A stretch of 64,000 nucleotides of DNA, taken from contig VFFE01007795.1 in the NCBI GenBank assembly GCA_008921705.1, positions 2,434,514 through 2,498,513 on the forward strand. The letters are read 5' to 3'. The stretch is from Burhinus oedicnemus (Eukaryota > Chordata > Aves > Charadriiformes > Burhinidae). Shown here piece by piece: positions 40,301 to 48,065 of the stretch; the first letter of the stretch is position 1, and each line of letters opens with the position of its first letter. The position numbers were made by a program, and so were the translations under genes. The notes under the pieces were generated by a model that did not search any database, was not told the DNA's origin, and saw only the letters and a program-made list of their open reading frames with translations.

Positions 40301-41703
40301 TCGTGGTTTTTTTTCTACAGCAAACCTGGAAAATGAGAAGAGCTTTTTCCATCACTTTTGCACTTTCTACTCCTAAAAGGAGGAAATATCAGAACTCTAT
40401 TAAAAGGTCGCCTAACCAACTCTAAGATCAATCAGTGGAGAACATCCTACAAGGAATGCTGGGTACGGCTTTAGAGAAACATAGCTTTCTTATGTTACCC
40501 AAACTCCCATAAAAACCACATTCTGTGCATATAGTCCCAGTTCACCTTAGGTTTAGCTTTAAAGTTAGCTTTAACTATGTGTAACAGCTTCTGAAAGGCC
40601 GGAAGCAAAAATGAAAAAACAGTGTATCCTTCATTACCCAATAAGGGAAATTAACAAGCTTAGGGTTTTAGCTTTACGACCGTGACACTTTAATTATATA
40701 CATTAGAACTGCCTCACCAAAGACTGACCCCGCTTCACAATACTTGCACTTCAGGCTAGAAAAGCAGCCACCGGGGATCCAATCGACTAAGGCTTTGTTT
40801 CAGGCTATACTTTTTCCCTAGACGGGACTGATGGGCCGGGTTGCAAGCCAGGTCACAGCAGTAATCCGGCTTCCCAGCAGCCTCTCCTTGAGAGGCAGGT
40901 CCCGCTGTCCCGGCCAACCTCTGGGACTGGAAGGGGAGCCTCCTTCTCCGTTACTCCTACGGGAGTCCTAGTGGCAGAGCGGGAGGAAAAAGCGCCCCTT
41001 CCCAGGGCTTTCGGCCACGTAACGCGGCACTGACACACCCAGGCCCGCCCCAGCGGCACGGCCTCCCCGCCTCCGCTCCCTCTCACATCTCAAGGATACA
41101 TTTTCGAGGCGAGGACTCCCTCCAGCCCTGGCTGCTACTGAATCCGGCACCGCCTCCCCCTCCGGGCGGCCTTCCCGGAGGGTTGCCTCCCCGATCGCCG
41201 CCGCCTCGGCTCCTACCCCAGCGCCCTCCGCCCCTGTAGGGCCGGCCTCGGAAGCGGAATCGGTCCAGCGCATTGTGGCTGCGCTCCCAGAAAGAGAGCC
41301 GGGGGCCCGTCTCGGAGTGCGAGCCCGACGGCATCCGCGGCGCCGGCATGGGCGGCGGATGGGAACGGAACGAGTCCTTGGGCCGATACCCGCCGTGGCC
41401 GTGTAGGTGCCCCATCTCCGGCGGAGGCTGATGCCGCGAGCGGGGGAAGCGCCGACCGGAGGAGGAGAGGGAGATGTCCCCGCGAAGGCCAGGAGGCGGC
41501 CTGCGCCTCGAGTAGGGCCTGCTGCTGACGAGGCCGCCGCCGGACTCGGAGCCGCCACCACCGCCGCCGCCATAAGGCCCGAAGCCGTTGTTGTCATCGT
41601 CGCTGATTTCGCCGTCCTCCAGCTCCCCTTCTTCCTTCGGGGAGAGCCCGCTAGGATCCAACGCCGCCTCCGCGGGCGCGGCCGCCGCCTCCGCGGCCGC
41701 CAT
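1184..41703 (-). CDS. ZFC3H1: ZFC3H1, PAXT exosome-targeting scaffold (whole coding span)
   Basis: The spliced product matches the ZFC3H1 family along its whole length. It has an N-terminal acidic/RS/RG region containing [19 protein letters not shown], charged coiled coils, Pro-rich and Glu-rich stretches, one C3H1 zinc finger, and a C-terminal half of helical HAT/TPR-like repeats ending in TESKNH. Known role: a nuclear protein that bridges the RNA helicase MTREX and PABPN1 in the PAXT connection, and so promotes exosome decay and nuclear retention of polyadenylated transcripts. I placed 33 exons; all introns are GT-AG and every junction keeps phase. They total 5,712 coding bases. Mammalian proteins are about 1,990 residues, so about 86 codons are absent, which fits a single exon lost in the assembly gap at 35,131. 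In the entries below, exon numbers count that missing exon as exon 3. No frameshift or internal stop was seen in the placed exons. Confidence 0.95.
1447..1509 (-). CDS. ZFC3H1: ZFC3H1 exon 33
   Basis: This 63-base exon encodes [20 protein letters not shown] and an Asp, a HAT-type helix pair. The acceptor is ATTTTACAG|GT and the donor AAAGAT|GTAATG. Reading through into the intron would stop after about ten codons. Confidence 0.92.
3716..3755 (-). CDS. ZFC3H1: ZFC3H1 exon 32 (40-base micro-exon)
   Basis: The exon encodes only [13 protein letters not shown] plus one base of the preceding Ile codon. The acceptor is TTTCCTCAG|A and the donor AGAGAA|GTAAGT, and the phase fits exons 31 and 33 exactly. 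It is easy to miss in ORF-based searches. Confidence 0.92.
4351..4452 (-). CDS. ZFC3H1: ZFC3H1 exon 31
   Basis: The exon encodes [20 protein letters not shown], then [13 protein letters not shown]. The acceptor is CTTTTACAG|AC. The donor AAAAT|GTAATG matches the consensus only loosely. Confidence 0.92.
5616..5716 (-). CDS. ZFC3H1: ZFC3H1 exon 30
   Basis: The exon encodes [20 protein letters not shown], then [13 protein letters not shown]. The acceptor is TTCTACAG|GTA and the donor CTGAG|GTATGT. Confidence 0.93.
6462..6627 (-). CDS. ZFC3H1: ZFC3H1 exon 29
   Basis: The exon encodes [40 protein letters not shown] and [15 protein letters not shown]. This is one of the best conserved stretches of the C-terminal array. 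The acceptor is TCTTCCAG|TT and the donor AATAAG|GTAAAA. Confidence 0.95.
6721..6825 (-). CDS. ZFC3H1: ZFC3H1 exon 28
   Basis: The exon encodes [20 protein letters not shown], then [22 protein letters not shown] is a family signature. The acceptor is ATAAACAG|T and the donor CTGGA|GTAAGT. Confidence 0.92.
8344..8454 (-). CDS. ZFC3H1: ZFC3H1 exon 27
   Basis: The exon encodes [20 protein letters not shown], then [16 protein letters not shown]. The acceptor is CTCTTGTAG|AT and the donor CTACTG|GTGAGA. The following Cys codon is split with exon 28. Confidence 0.93.
8711..8728. repeat. Homopolymer of 18 C in intron 26
   Basis: A run of 18 consecutive C in AT-rich intronic sequence. The exact length is likely to be a sequencing estimate. 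Confidence 0.95.
9474..9568 (-). CDS. ZFC3H1: ZFC3H1 exon 26
   Basis: The exon encodes [20 protein letters not shown], then [11 protein letters not shown]. The acceptor is CAAAACAG|GA, a short and unusually C/A-rich tract, and the donor is TTAAG|GTATAC. Confidence 0.88.
10047..10245 (-). CDS. ZFC3H1: ZFC3H1 exon 25 (TPR/HAT repeats)
   Basis: The exon encodes [20 protein letters not shown], then [40 protein letters not shown] and KFLVSQ. The spacing of A-x-x-x-(F/Y)-E-x-x-P fits consecutive TPR/HAT helices. The acceptor is CTTTAAG|G and the donor TCACAG|GTAAAA. Confidence 0.95.
10323..10428 (-). CDS. ZFC3H1: ZFC3H1 exon 24
   Basis: The exon encodes [20 protein letters not shown], then [14 protein letters not shown]. 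The first Asp is split with exon 23. The acceptor is TTTTGAAG|AC and the donor GAAAG|GTAAGT. It is too short to appear as an open frame of its own, and was placed by phase and family similarity. Confidence 0.92.
11581..11818 (-). CDS. ZFC3H1: ZFC3H1 exon 23
   Basis: The exon encodes [20 protein letters not shown], then [40 protein letters not shown] and [19 protein letters not shown]. The sequence WLAYIHLxEFxILPxKFYDP is strongly conserved. The acceptor is CTTTACAG|AA and the donor TTGAAG|GTAAGA. Confidence 0.95.
12225..12322. repeat. T/G-rich low-complexity tract in intron 22
   Basis: Long T-runs separated by G-runs. The hydrophobic open frames here (Phe/Gly/Leu runs) are produced only by the base composition. 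Confidence 0.85.
13857..14048 (-). CDS. ZFC3H1: ZFC3H1 exon 22 (HAT-like repeats)
   Basis: The exon encodes [40 protein letters not shown] and [20 protein letters not shown], ending VLLQ. The acceptor is TCTCTCTAG|TT and the donor CTGCAG|GTAACT, phase 0 at both ends. Confidence 0.94.
14330..14656 (+). mobile_element. CR1 LINE 3' fragment in intron 21
   Basis: About 330 bases of a CR1 3' end lie antisense to ZFC3H1. They include the strongly shared motifs GGCTGCCCAGGGAGGTGGT and TTGATGATCTTAAAGGTCTC, and end in the CR1 terminal repeat (ATTCTACGATTCTATGAT). The copy is 5'-truncated next to an A/T-rich tract (14,275-14,325). The reverse-transcriptase remnant is frameshifted and inactive. Confidence 0.93.
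14877..15063 (-). CDS. ZFC3H1: ZFC3H1 exon 21 (HAT-like repeats)
   Basis: The exon encodes [20 protein letters not shown], then [20 protein letters not shown] and [20 protein letters not shown]. This is a textbook HAT-type alternation of W, Y and P residues. The acceptor is TTTTACAG|CT and the donor GGACA|GTAAGT. Confidence 0.94.
16819..17002 (-). CDS. ZFC3H1: ZFC3H1 exon 20 (helical repeat region begins)
   Basis: The exon encodes [20 protein letters not shown], then [20 protein letters not shown] and [17 protein letters not shown]. The last block has the W-x-x-(L/A)-A-x-x-Y spacing of HAT/TPR helices, and the C-terminal repeat array starts here. The acceptor is TTTGCAG|CC and the donor AAGG|GTAAGT. 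Confidence 0.93.
17878..17994 (-). CDS. ZFC3H1: ZFC3H1 exon 19
   Basis: The exon encodes [20 protein letters not shown], then [18 protein letters not shown], a basic Trp-rich segment followed by an acidic Ser patch. The acceptor is GTTTACAG|CA and the donor AATATG|GTAAGC. Confidence 0.93.
18359..18460 (-). CDS. ZFC3H1: ZFC3H1 exon 18
   Basis: The exon encodes [20 protein letters not shown], then [14 protein letters not shown], a conserved helical linker after the finger. The acceptor is TGTTTCAG|AG and the donor GTCACA|GTAAGT. Confidence 0.93.
19009..19130 (-). CDS. ZFC3H1: ZFC3H1 exon 17 (finger His)
   Basis: The exon starts with [20 protein letters not shown], whose first His completes the C3H1 finger, followed by [20 protein letters not shown]. 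The acceptor is TGTTTTAG|G and the donor CCACAG|GTTTTT, a weaker donor that lacks the usual purine at +3. Confidence 0.93.
20222..20353 (-). CDS. ZFC3H1: ZFC3H1 exon 16 (C3H1 zinc finger, three Cys)
   Basis: The exon encodes [20 protein letters not shown], then MIEPKQ and [18 protein letters not shown]. The last block supplies the three Cys ligands of the C3H1 finger; the His comes from exon 17, giving CX7CX4CX3H. In the family this is the only zinc finger. The acceptor is CATTTTAG|G and the donor CAGTG|GTGAGT. The Trp codon is split across the intron. Confidence 0.95.
21662..21771 (-). CDS. ZFC3H1: ZFC3H1 exon 15
   Basis: The exon encodes [20 protein letters not shown], then [17 protein letters not shown], a strongly conserved stretch leading to the zinc finger. 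The acceptor is TTTCCTAG|GA and the donor CTACAG|GTATGA. The Arg codon is split with exon 16. Confidence 0.93.
21855..22403 (-). CDS. ZFC3H1: ZFC3H1 exon 14 (longest internal exon)
   Basis: This 549-base exon encodes [20 protein letters not shown], then a coiled coil with [20 protein letters not shown], the conserved [40 protein letters not shown], and [20 protein letters not shown]. The acceptor is TTTTCAG|CC and the donor GGTCAG|GTAAAT, phase 0. Confidence 0.95.
23130..23261 (-). CDS. ZFC3H1: ZFC3H1 exon 13 (coiled coil)
   Basis: The exon encodes [20 protein letters not shown], then [20 protein letters not shown] and DHLG. It continues the helix of exon 12. The acceptor is TCTTTTCAG|ATT and the donor CTTGGA|GTAAGT, phase 0. 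Confidence 0.93.
23458..23632 (-). CDS. ZFC3H1: ZFC3H1 exon 12 (central coiled coil)
   Basis: The exon encodes [20 protein letters not shown], then a heptad-rich stretch [20 protein letters not shown] and [14 protein letters not shown]. This is a clear coiled coil. The acceptor is ACTTTTAG|AC and the donor GAACAA|GTAACT. Confidence 0.93.
24354..24371. repeat. (TA)n microsatellite
   Basis: A short alternating TA tract in the intron between exons 11 and 12. Confidence 0.85.
24719..24865 (-). CDS. ZFC3H1: ZFC3H1 exon 11
   Basis: The exon encodes [20 protein letters not shown], then [20 protein letters not shown] and AEAKLKKNR, leading into the central coiled coil. The acceptor is TGTTTTAG|TCG and the donor AACAG|GTACGT. 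Confidence 0.92.
25206..25324 (-). CDS. ZFC3H1: ZFC3H1 exon 10
   Basis: The exon encodes [19 protein letters not shown], then [20 protein letters not shown], the start of the central helical region. The acceptor is ATTATACAG|GCC and the donor GCCAG|GTACAA. It ends two bases into a codon. Confidence 0.92.
25738..25875 (-). CDS. ZFC3H1: ZFC3H1 exon 9 (acidic Ser patch)
   Basis: The exon encodes [20 protein letters not shown], then [20 protein letters not shown] and ARRNVE. The [10 protein letters not shown] patch suits casein-kinase phosphorylation (inference). The acceptor is CCCACAG|CTT and the donor GTTGAG|GTAAAC, phase 0. Confidence 0.93.
25876..29792 (-). other. ZFC3H1 intron 8 (3.9 kb), otherwise featureless
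   Basis: This is the second-largest intron of the gene. Apart from the 37-bp minisatellite I see no repeat family, RNA gene or convincing exon. The open frames here are short and unlike known proteins. Confidence 0.6.
28805..28989. repeat. 37-bp minisatellite, five copies, in intron 8
   Basis: Five head-to-tail copies of a 37-base unit that starts CCACTATGTTCACTGCCATA. The first three copies are identical, and the fourth and fifth differ by a T to A change near the end of the unit. It lies in the 3.9-kb intron between exons 8 and 9. Confidence 0.97.
29793..29957 (-). CDS. ZFC3H1: ZFC3H1 exon 8
   Basis: The exon encodes [18 protein letters not shown], then [20 protein letters not shown] and [13 protein letters not shown], a low-complexity Ser/Pro linker conserved in the family. 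The acceptor is TTTTGTTAG|GA and the donor ATCACA|GTAAGG, phase 0. Confidence 0.91.
30631..30834 (-). CDS. ZFC3H1: ZFC3H1 exon 7 (poly-Pro and poly-Glu)
   Basis: The exon encodes [19 protein letters not shown], then [20 protein letters not shown], then [20 protein letters not shown] and ANKRAFRSE. The proline ladder followed by an acidic helix is diagnostic for ZFC3H1. The acceptor is ATCTCAG|CCT and the donor CTGAG|GTACTC, phase 0 at both ends. Confidence 0.94.
31806..31903 (-). CDS. ZFC3H1: ZFC3H1 exon 6 (Pro-rich)
   Basis: The exon encodes [19 protein letters not shown] and then a Pro-rich linker [10 protein letters not shown], the start of the proline-rich region of the family. The acceptor is AATTACAG|CT and the donor TTCCA|GTAAGT. 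It ends on a whole codon. Confidence 0.92.
32140..32191. repeat. 26-bp tandem duplication in intron 5
   Basis: Two adjacent copies of a 26-base unit beginning ACTACTAAGGTAATGATTCA, identical except for the last base. Confidence 0.9.
32605..32890 (-). mobile_element. Old CR1 fragment in intron 5
   Basis: Diverged CR1-like sequence, read on the minus strand. The plus strand shows GGCTGGAAGAGACCTCTGGA near the start and later GTTGCCCCTTGTCCTTCC, both typical of the CR1 3' part in reverse complement. No terminal 8-mer repeat is preserved. It is older than the other CR1 copies in this window. Confidence 0.75.
33059..33182 (-). CDS. ZFC3H1: ZFC3H1 exon 5
   Basis: The exon encodes [20 protein letters not shown] followed by [20 protein letters not shown], a conserved Tyr/acidic patch of the family. 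The acceptor is GGCTTTAG|TC and the donor CCAG|GTAAGA. It ends one base into a codon. Confidence 0.92.
34593..34640. repeat. Short tandem repeat of ACTGATATTACCAAA
   Basis: Three copies of a 14-16-base unit containing CTGATATTACC in the intron between exons 4 and 5. Confidence 0.85.
34690..34780. repeat. T/G-rich low-complexity tract
   Basis: About 90 bases made of T-runs broken by G-runs, in the intron between exons 4 and 5. On the sense strand of the gene (minus) it is A/C-rich. Confidence 0.85.
34880..35106 (-). CDS. ZFC3H1: ZFC3H1 exon 4 (Glu/Lys/Arg coiled coil)
   Basis: The exon encodes [11 protein letters not shown], a long EK/ER-rich coiled-coil helix ([19 protein letters not shown]), the highly conserved [20 protein letters not shown], and the basic tail KRRSRSR. 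The acceptor ATTTCAAG|CC follows the T-run next to the assembly gap. The donor is AGCAGG|GTAACA. It starts with two bases of a codon and ends on a whole codon. Confidence 0.93.
35131..35150. other. Assembly gap (20 N) that probably hides ZFC3H1 exon 3
   Basis: There are twenty Ns between an A-run (about 35,112-35,130) and a T-run (35,151-35,166). Exon 2 ends one base into a codon and exon 4 begins with two bases, so a phase-neutral exon must lie between them. In mammals this segment encodes about 86-88 residues of charged sequence. I found no trace of it between exons 2 and 4 on either strand. The gap length is therefore symbolic, not real. Confidence 0.9.
36240..36659 (-). CDS. ZFC3H1: ZFC3H1 exon 2
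   Basis: The exon encodes [19 protein letters not shown], then a conserved block with [19 protein letters not shown], then acidic Ser/Thr-rich sequence and [18 protein letters not shown]. The acceptor AATTCAG|CC was chosen because it restores the family junction PRK-S-K-(S/T)-FGRS. It also sits 12 bases after a U12-like branch site (TTTCTTGAC). A nearer-to-5' AG (after CTCTTAG, exon start 36,680) would also stay in frame and add seven residues, so alternative use is possible. The donor is CCAAG|GTAAAT. Confidence 0.9.
36660..41099 (-). other. ZFC3H1: ZFC3H1 intron 1 (4.4 kb), U12-type signals
   Basis: The intron begins GTATCCTTGA, close to the U12 donor consensus. It ends with TTTCTTGAC, a one-mismatch U12 branch site, whose branch A lies 12 bases before the terminal AG. 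Its interior holds a MIR-like remnant near 39,800 and no convincing exon. First introns near a CpG island often contain regulatory elements, but none is recognisable by motif here. Confidence 0.7.
39795..39840 (+). repeat. MIR-like SINE remnant in intron 1
   Basis: The core GTGGGACCCTGGGCAAATCA resembles the conserved MIR core (GTGACCTTGGGCAAGTCAC). Flanking similarity fades quickly. Ancient MIR fragments are known in birds, but a match this short could be coincidental. Confidence 0.4.
41100..41703 (-). CDS. ZFC3H1: ZFC3H1 exon 1 (start codon)
   Basis: The exon encodes about 201 residues. An Ala-rich start is followed by the family hallmark [19 protein letters not shown], a Gly-rich run, an Arg/Ser/Gly-rich stretch with [21 protein letters not shown] (shortened here to [10 protein letters not shown] as the key core), and [15 protein letters not shown] before the donor. 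The ATG at 41,703 has G at +4 and lies just upstream of the conserved acidic block, as in mammals. The exon ends one base into a codon at AAAAT|GTATCCTT, a U12-like donor. Its high GC content leaves long open frames on both strands; those are shadows. Confidence 0.93.
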
Positions 41704-41890
41704 GGGGCCCAGGCCAACGGTCTCGGCAACGCAGCGCCGCTCGGGCGGTTTCGTTTCCTGCGTAGGGCGGCCCCGTACCCCGCCCCCTCCCCGCCGCCCG
41801 CCCCGCCCTGCGCGGACTCTCGCGAGACCTCACCCCGTCCTCGCTGCCCCGGAGGGAAAGGCGGTGCCTTGCCGGTGGGAGTGCGCGAGG

Positions 41891-41910
41891 TATCCTGGGT
41901 AATGTAGTCC
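41891..41910 (-). promoter_or_regulatory. ZNF143-like (SBS) site
   Basis: Read on the minus strand this is GGACTACATTACCCAGGATA, close to the ZNF143 consensus ACTACAATTCCCAGAATGC. Such sites are typical of bidirectional CpG-island promoters. It lies 188-207 bases upstream of the ZFC3H1 ATG. Confidence 0.65.
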
Positions 41911-41970
41911 GCAGCTGGGGGTGAGGCCGTGGAAGGCGGGGGGCGGGGAAAGCCTGTGGCTCAGCCTATA

Positions 41971-41994
41971 GCGGGGCGGGGGCGGGAGGCGGGC
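41971..41994 (+). promoter_or_regulatory. GC boxes / G-quadruplex motif
   Basis: Four G-runs of three or more (GGGG, GGGGG, GGG, GGG) separated by loops of 1, 1 and 4 bases. Sp1-type GC boxes overlap it. Confidence 0.6.
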
Positions 41995-41995
41995 G

Positions 41996-42001
41996 CCAAT
42001 A
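41996..42001 (+). promoter_or_regulatory. CCAAT box
   Basis: GGCGCCAATAG contains a forward CCAAT next to GC boxes. NF-Y usually binds such boxes 60-100 bases from a start site. Its orientation would suit plus-strand transcription, but CCAAT boxes work both ways. Confidence 0.5.
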
Positions 42002-42012
42002 GAGGTTCGACC

Positions 42013-42121
42013 CGCCATGTTGGTAAAAGAGGCGAGTGGAAAGGCAGCCATCTTGTTGAAGGGAAGCGAGCTGGCCGGAGAGGGAGGCTAGTGAAGCGAT
42101 GCTGGGCGGCAGGATGGCGGC
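42013..42121. promoter_or_regulatory. Cluster of three YY1-like sites
   Basis: CCGCCATGTTGG (about 42,013), GCAGCCATCTTG (42,044-42,055, reading CAAGATGGCTGC on the minus strand) and AGGATGGCGGC (about 42,112) match the YY1 core AANATGGCGGC. YY1 sites just downstream of the start are common in TATA-less promoters, which would suit a plus-strand transcript beginning near here. Confidence 0.55.
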
Positions 42122-42389
42122 GAGCTGTGTTGCTCTCTACCACAAGAGTGTCAATGGCAGCTTCCCTTGACACCATCTGGGGCAGCGCCAGCCATGGCGC
42201 TTCTGGGGCGTGGGTCCTCCTGGGTGCTCGTTGCCCCAAGCTGCAGACCCTTCTTCTGTTGGTGCAGTCCATGTCCTGCCGCCCCCAGAACGGTGCACAG
42301 GCTTCTAAAGAAGGAAAAGCAGCGGGTGTCCTGGCAGCGCCCAGCACCCTGGTAGGCATCCTTAACCTGCCAGCTCCCTCCCAGTAGCT

Positions 42390-45321
<2,932 letters not shown>

Positions 45322-45885
45322 TGTATTTGGTCTGGCTGGGATGGGGGTTCTTCATTACAGCCCATATGGTGCTGTGTTTCGGGTTTGTGGCTAAAACAGT
45401 GTAGATAACACACTAGTGTTTTGGCTGTTGCTGGATCCTGCCAGCACAGCCTCAAGGCTTGCTCTTTTTTCCACTCTGCCCGTGCCTCCAGGAGTGGGCT
45501 GGAGCTCGGCAGGAGACGATGAGGGGACGCAGCCAGGACAGCTGACTCAAACCGGCCAAAGGGATGTTCCATACCACGTAACCTCGTGCCCAGTAATAAA
45601 AGATGGTAGAGGAAGAATAAGGATGGTGAGGGAGTTGTCTTCCAAGATGACCATTGCTCAAAGACTGGCTGGGCATCAGTCTGCTTGTGGGAGGTGGCAA
45701 GTGATTCCCTTTCTGATGCTTGTATTTTTATTCTTTACCTCACCTATTTACCTGTTTTTTACCTCAGTCCATGAGTTTCCTCACTTTTGTTCTTCCTATT
45801 AACTCCCCCCAGCCTGCTGGTGGGGGGAACTGTGCGAGGAGCTTTGTGGGTGCTTAGCTGCTGGCAAGGGTCAACCCGTTGGACA
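45322..45885 (+). mobile_element. Solo LTR, avian TGTCCTGGTTT-type family
   Basis: A 564-base element that runs from TGTATTTGGTCTGGCTGGGA to AACCCGTTGGACA. Internal landmarks shared by this common avian LTR family are GGTGCTGTGTTTCGG, GATAACACACTAGTGTTTTG, ACAGCTGACTCAAACCGGCC and ATTCCATACCAC-like sequence before a TATA-like AGTAATAAAAG. There is no internal retroviral sequence on either side. No clear target duplication was found, so the ends are approximate. The family name is not assigned. Confidence 0.8.
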
Positions 45886-47305
45886 CCTCAACTACATGGA
45901 CAGTGTACACATGTGCTACTAGTTAGTGCTTATTCATACTCACTGGTTTTTCCCACCGAAACATCTGACAGGTTGAACTTTAATAACTTATGATTCTACA
46001 TTAAACCTTTCTGGAACTAAGAGACTTCAGTGCTGTCTGTTTGTTTGTTTGTTTTCTTCTTGATATTAAAACAATTATAATTTTAAATACATTGGACTCT
46101 AAATAATGAGAATGTTTATTATTTTTGTTTATTCAAGAAAACATGAAGAGGTTAAAAACTGAATTTGGGTATGTGACTGAAATGCTTCTTCATAGGTTTT
46201 GGAGGGGTCAAATTTTATGATGAAGGCATTCTACAGAAATAGTTAAACACTGTATAGATTGTATTTAAATTTCTGAGAATTATGTTCAGTTAATCCATAA
46301 TTTGACACTATGCAAGTTACACAATTTCACATCACTTTGTTTTGCCGTTTCCTAACTCATTTCTTCTGGCCTTTTCTTTTTTGTCTTTTTTTTTTTTTTT
46401 TTAAACAGGAACCTGTGTGAAATGTTCCTAATAAAGAGGTTTATATCGACGAACGAACATCCAACTTAAAAATAAACATTAAGTGTAAACAAGTTCTTAC
46501 TGAACAGAGTTAATGCTTTCAAAAGACACAGGAAAGTAAAAAGAAGTAAAAATTAGGAGACAGTAAGATTGAGAAAAAGAATGAAGAATCACATTCAAAT
46601 GGAAGACAGAGCTGCACAGTGACAGACCGAAATACTTGCTTCATCAAAAGCTTAAAATCAAATAATATTTCACCAAGAGATGTATCTGAGCAAATTATAT
46701 TAAATGCCTTAAGGAATATTCCCTTGGTTGAGTTAAAAATACCAGATAAAAATATGAGATATTATATGAGATAAGATATTAAGATATTCTGCAGAAGACT
46801 ATTTAGAAAGTTTTTCAAATCAAAAAGTGGTCTGTAATCTTTACTTTGGTATTTATACTGAGTTAATGCAAAAATATGAATCAGTCACATTGACAAGCTC
46901 TCAGACATTCACTCAGTGATGAGAAAAATCTTTTTTTATCATAGTTTATTTATTCAATACTTATCAGTTACTAATGAAGACTTCTTTAAAATCTGAAAGA
47001 TGTTAAAGTGTGATTTTAGATTTTCACCTCAGGTAATAATAATGTCTCATGGGAGAGCTGGTTCTGTGAGTTCAGTCTTTCCCAAAGTGCATACAAGAAG
47101 CTTTTTTCTTTTGGAAGAGGCTTTATTTTTAGGAACATAAAATAATTGCTATAGATAACTTCAGATGGAACACACTTACTCAAGTAGCAGCTAGCTTCCT
47201 CCTGTTAGATGTTGCTAAAAAGAACGGTAGTTTCCTCTAGGGAACCTCAGTGCCCTTTCCTTTATTCCCTGAGGTTTACAGCTGAGGATCCTGTGTTGGT
47301 ACTTG
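45886..47305. other. Intergenic, nothing recognised
   Basis: AT-rich sequence. A long T-run (46,385-46,402) followed by AAACAG and an AATAAA 23 bases later resembles a 3' splice site plus poly(A) signal, but no coding sequence goes with it. Confidence 0.5.
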
Positions 47306-48065
47306 AGATTCATAGAATCATAGAATTGTTATGGTTGGAAGAGACCTTTAAGATCATCAAGTCCAACTGTTAACCTAACACTGCCAAGTTACCACTAAAC
47401 CATGTCCCTCAGCACTACATCTACACGTCTTTTAAATACCTCCAGGGATGGTGACTCCACCACTTCCCTGGGCAGCCTGTTCCAATGCTTGACAACCCCT
47501 TCCATGAAGAAATTTCTCCCAATATCCAATCTAAACGTCCCCTGGTGCAACTTAAGGCCATTTCCTCTTGTCCTGTCACTTGTTACTTGGGAGAACAGAC
47601 CAACCCCCACCTCGCTACAACCTCCTCTCAGGTAGCTGTAGAGAGCGATAAGGTCTCCCCTCAGCCTCCTTTTCTCCAGACTAAACAACCCCAGTTCCCT
47701 CAGCCGTTCCTCAAAAGATTTGTTCTCTAGACCCCTCACCAGCTTTGTTGCTCTTCTCTGAACATGCTCCAGAACCTCAATGTCTTTCTTGTAGTGAGGG
47801 CCCAAAACTGAACACAGGACTCAAGGTGGGGCCTCACCAGTGCCAAGTATAGGGAGGCGATCACTTCTCTAGCCCTGCTGGCCACACTATTTCTGATACA
47901 AGCCAGGATGCTATTGGCCTTCTTGGCCACCTGGGCACACTGCTGGCTCATATTTAGCCAGCTGTCGACCAATACCCCCAGGTCCTTCTCCACCAGGCAG
48001 CCTTTCCAGCCACTCTTCCACAAGCCTGTAGCACTGCATGGGGTTAATTTTACACAAGTCTCTCT
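47306..48065 (-). mobile_element. CR1 LINE, 5'-truncated, with end of reverse-transcriptase ORF
   Basis: About 760 bases of a CR1 retrotransposon on the minus strand. The plus strand starts with TCATAGAATCATAGAATTG, the reverse of the CR1 3' terminal repeat. The reading frame 47,805-47,395 encodes the C-terminal end of ORF2 ([20 protein letters not shown] ... [20 protein letters not shown] ... [20 protein letters not shown]). Further ORF2 sequence lies upstream in a different frame ([20 protein letters not shown]), so there is at least one frameshift. Inactive. Confidence 0.96.

Larger units (their letters stand above)
40850..42380. promoter_or_regulatory. CpG island, ZFC3H1 promoter (probably bidirectional)
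   Basis: This stretch of about 1.5 kb is the only GC- and CpG-dense part of the window. It covers ZFC3H1 exon 1 and extends about 650 bases upstream of the start codon. No TATA box is placed near the likely start site, so initiation is probably dispersed. GC boxes (GGGGCGGGG type) are frequent at 41,935-41,990. The layout, with binding sites between 41,890 and 42,120, would suit divergent transcription, but no plus-strand gene is recognised. Confidence 0.85.

Noticed and set aside
40968..41729. 253-codon minus-strand frame overlapping ZFC3H1 exon 1
   Set aside because: It is a shadow in another frame of the same strand, open because the CpG island has few AT-rich stop codons. Its Arg/Ala/Pro composition is a by-product of GC content, and the real frame matches ZFC3H1.
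41407..41907. 166-codon plus-strand frame antisense to ZFC3H1 exon 1
   Set aside because: Same GC effect: an Ala/Arg/Pro-rich frame that mirrors exon 1, with no family resemblance.
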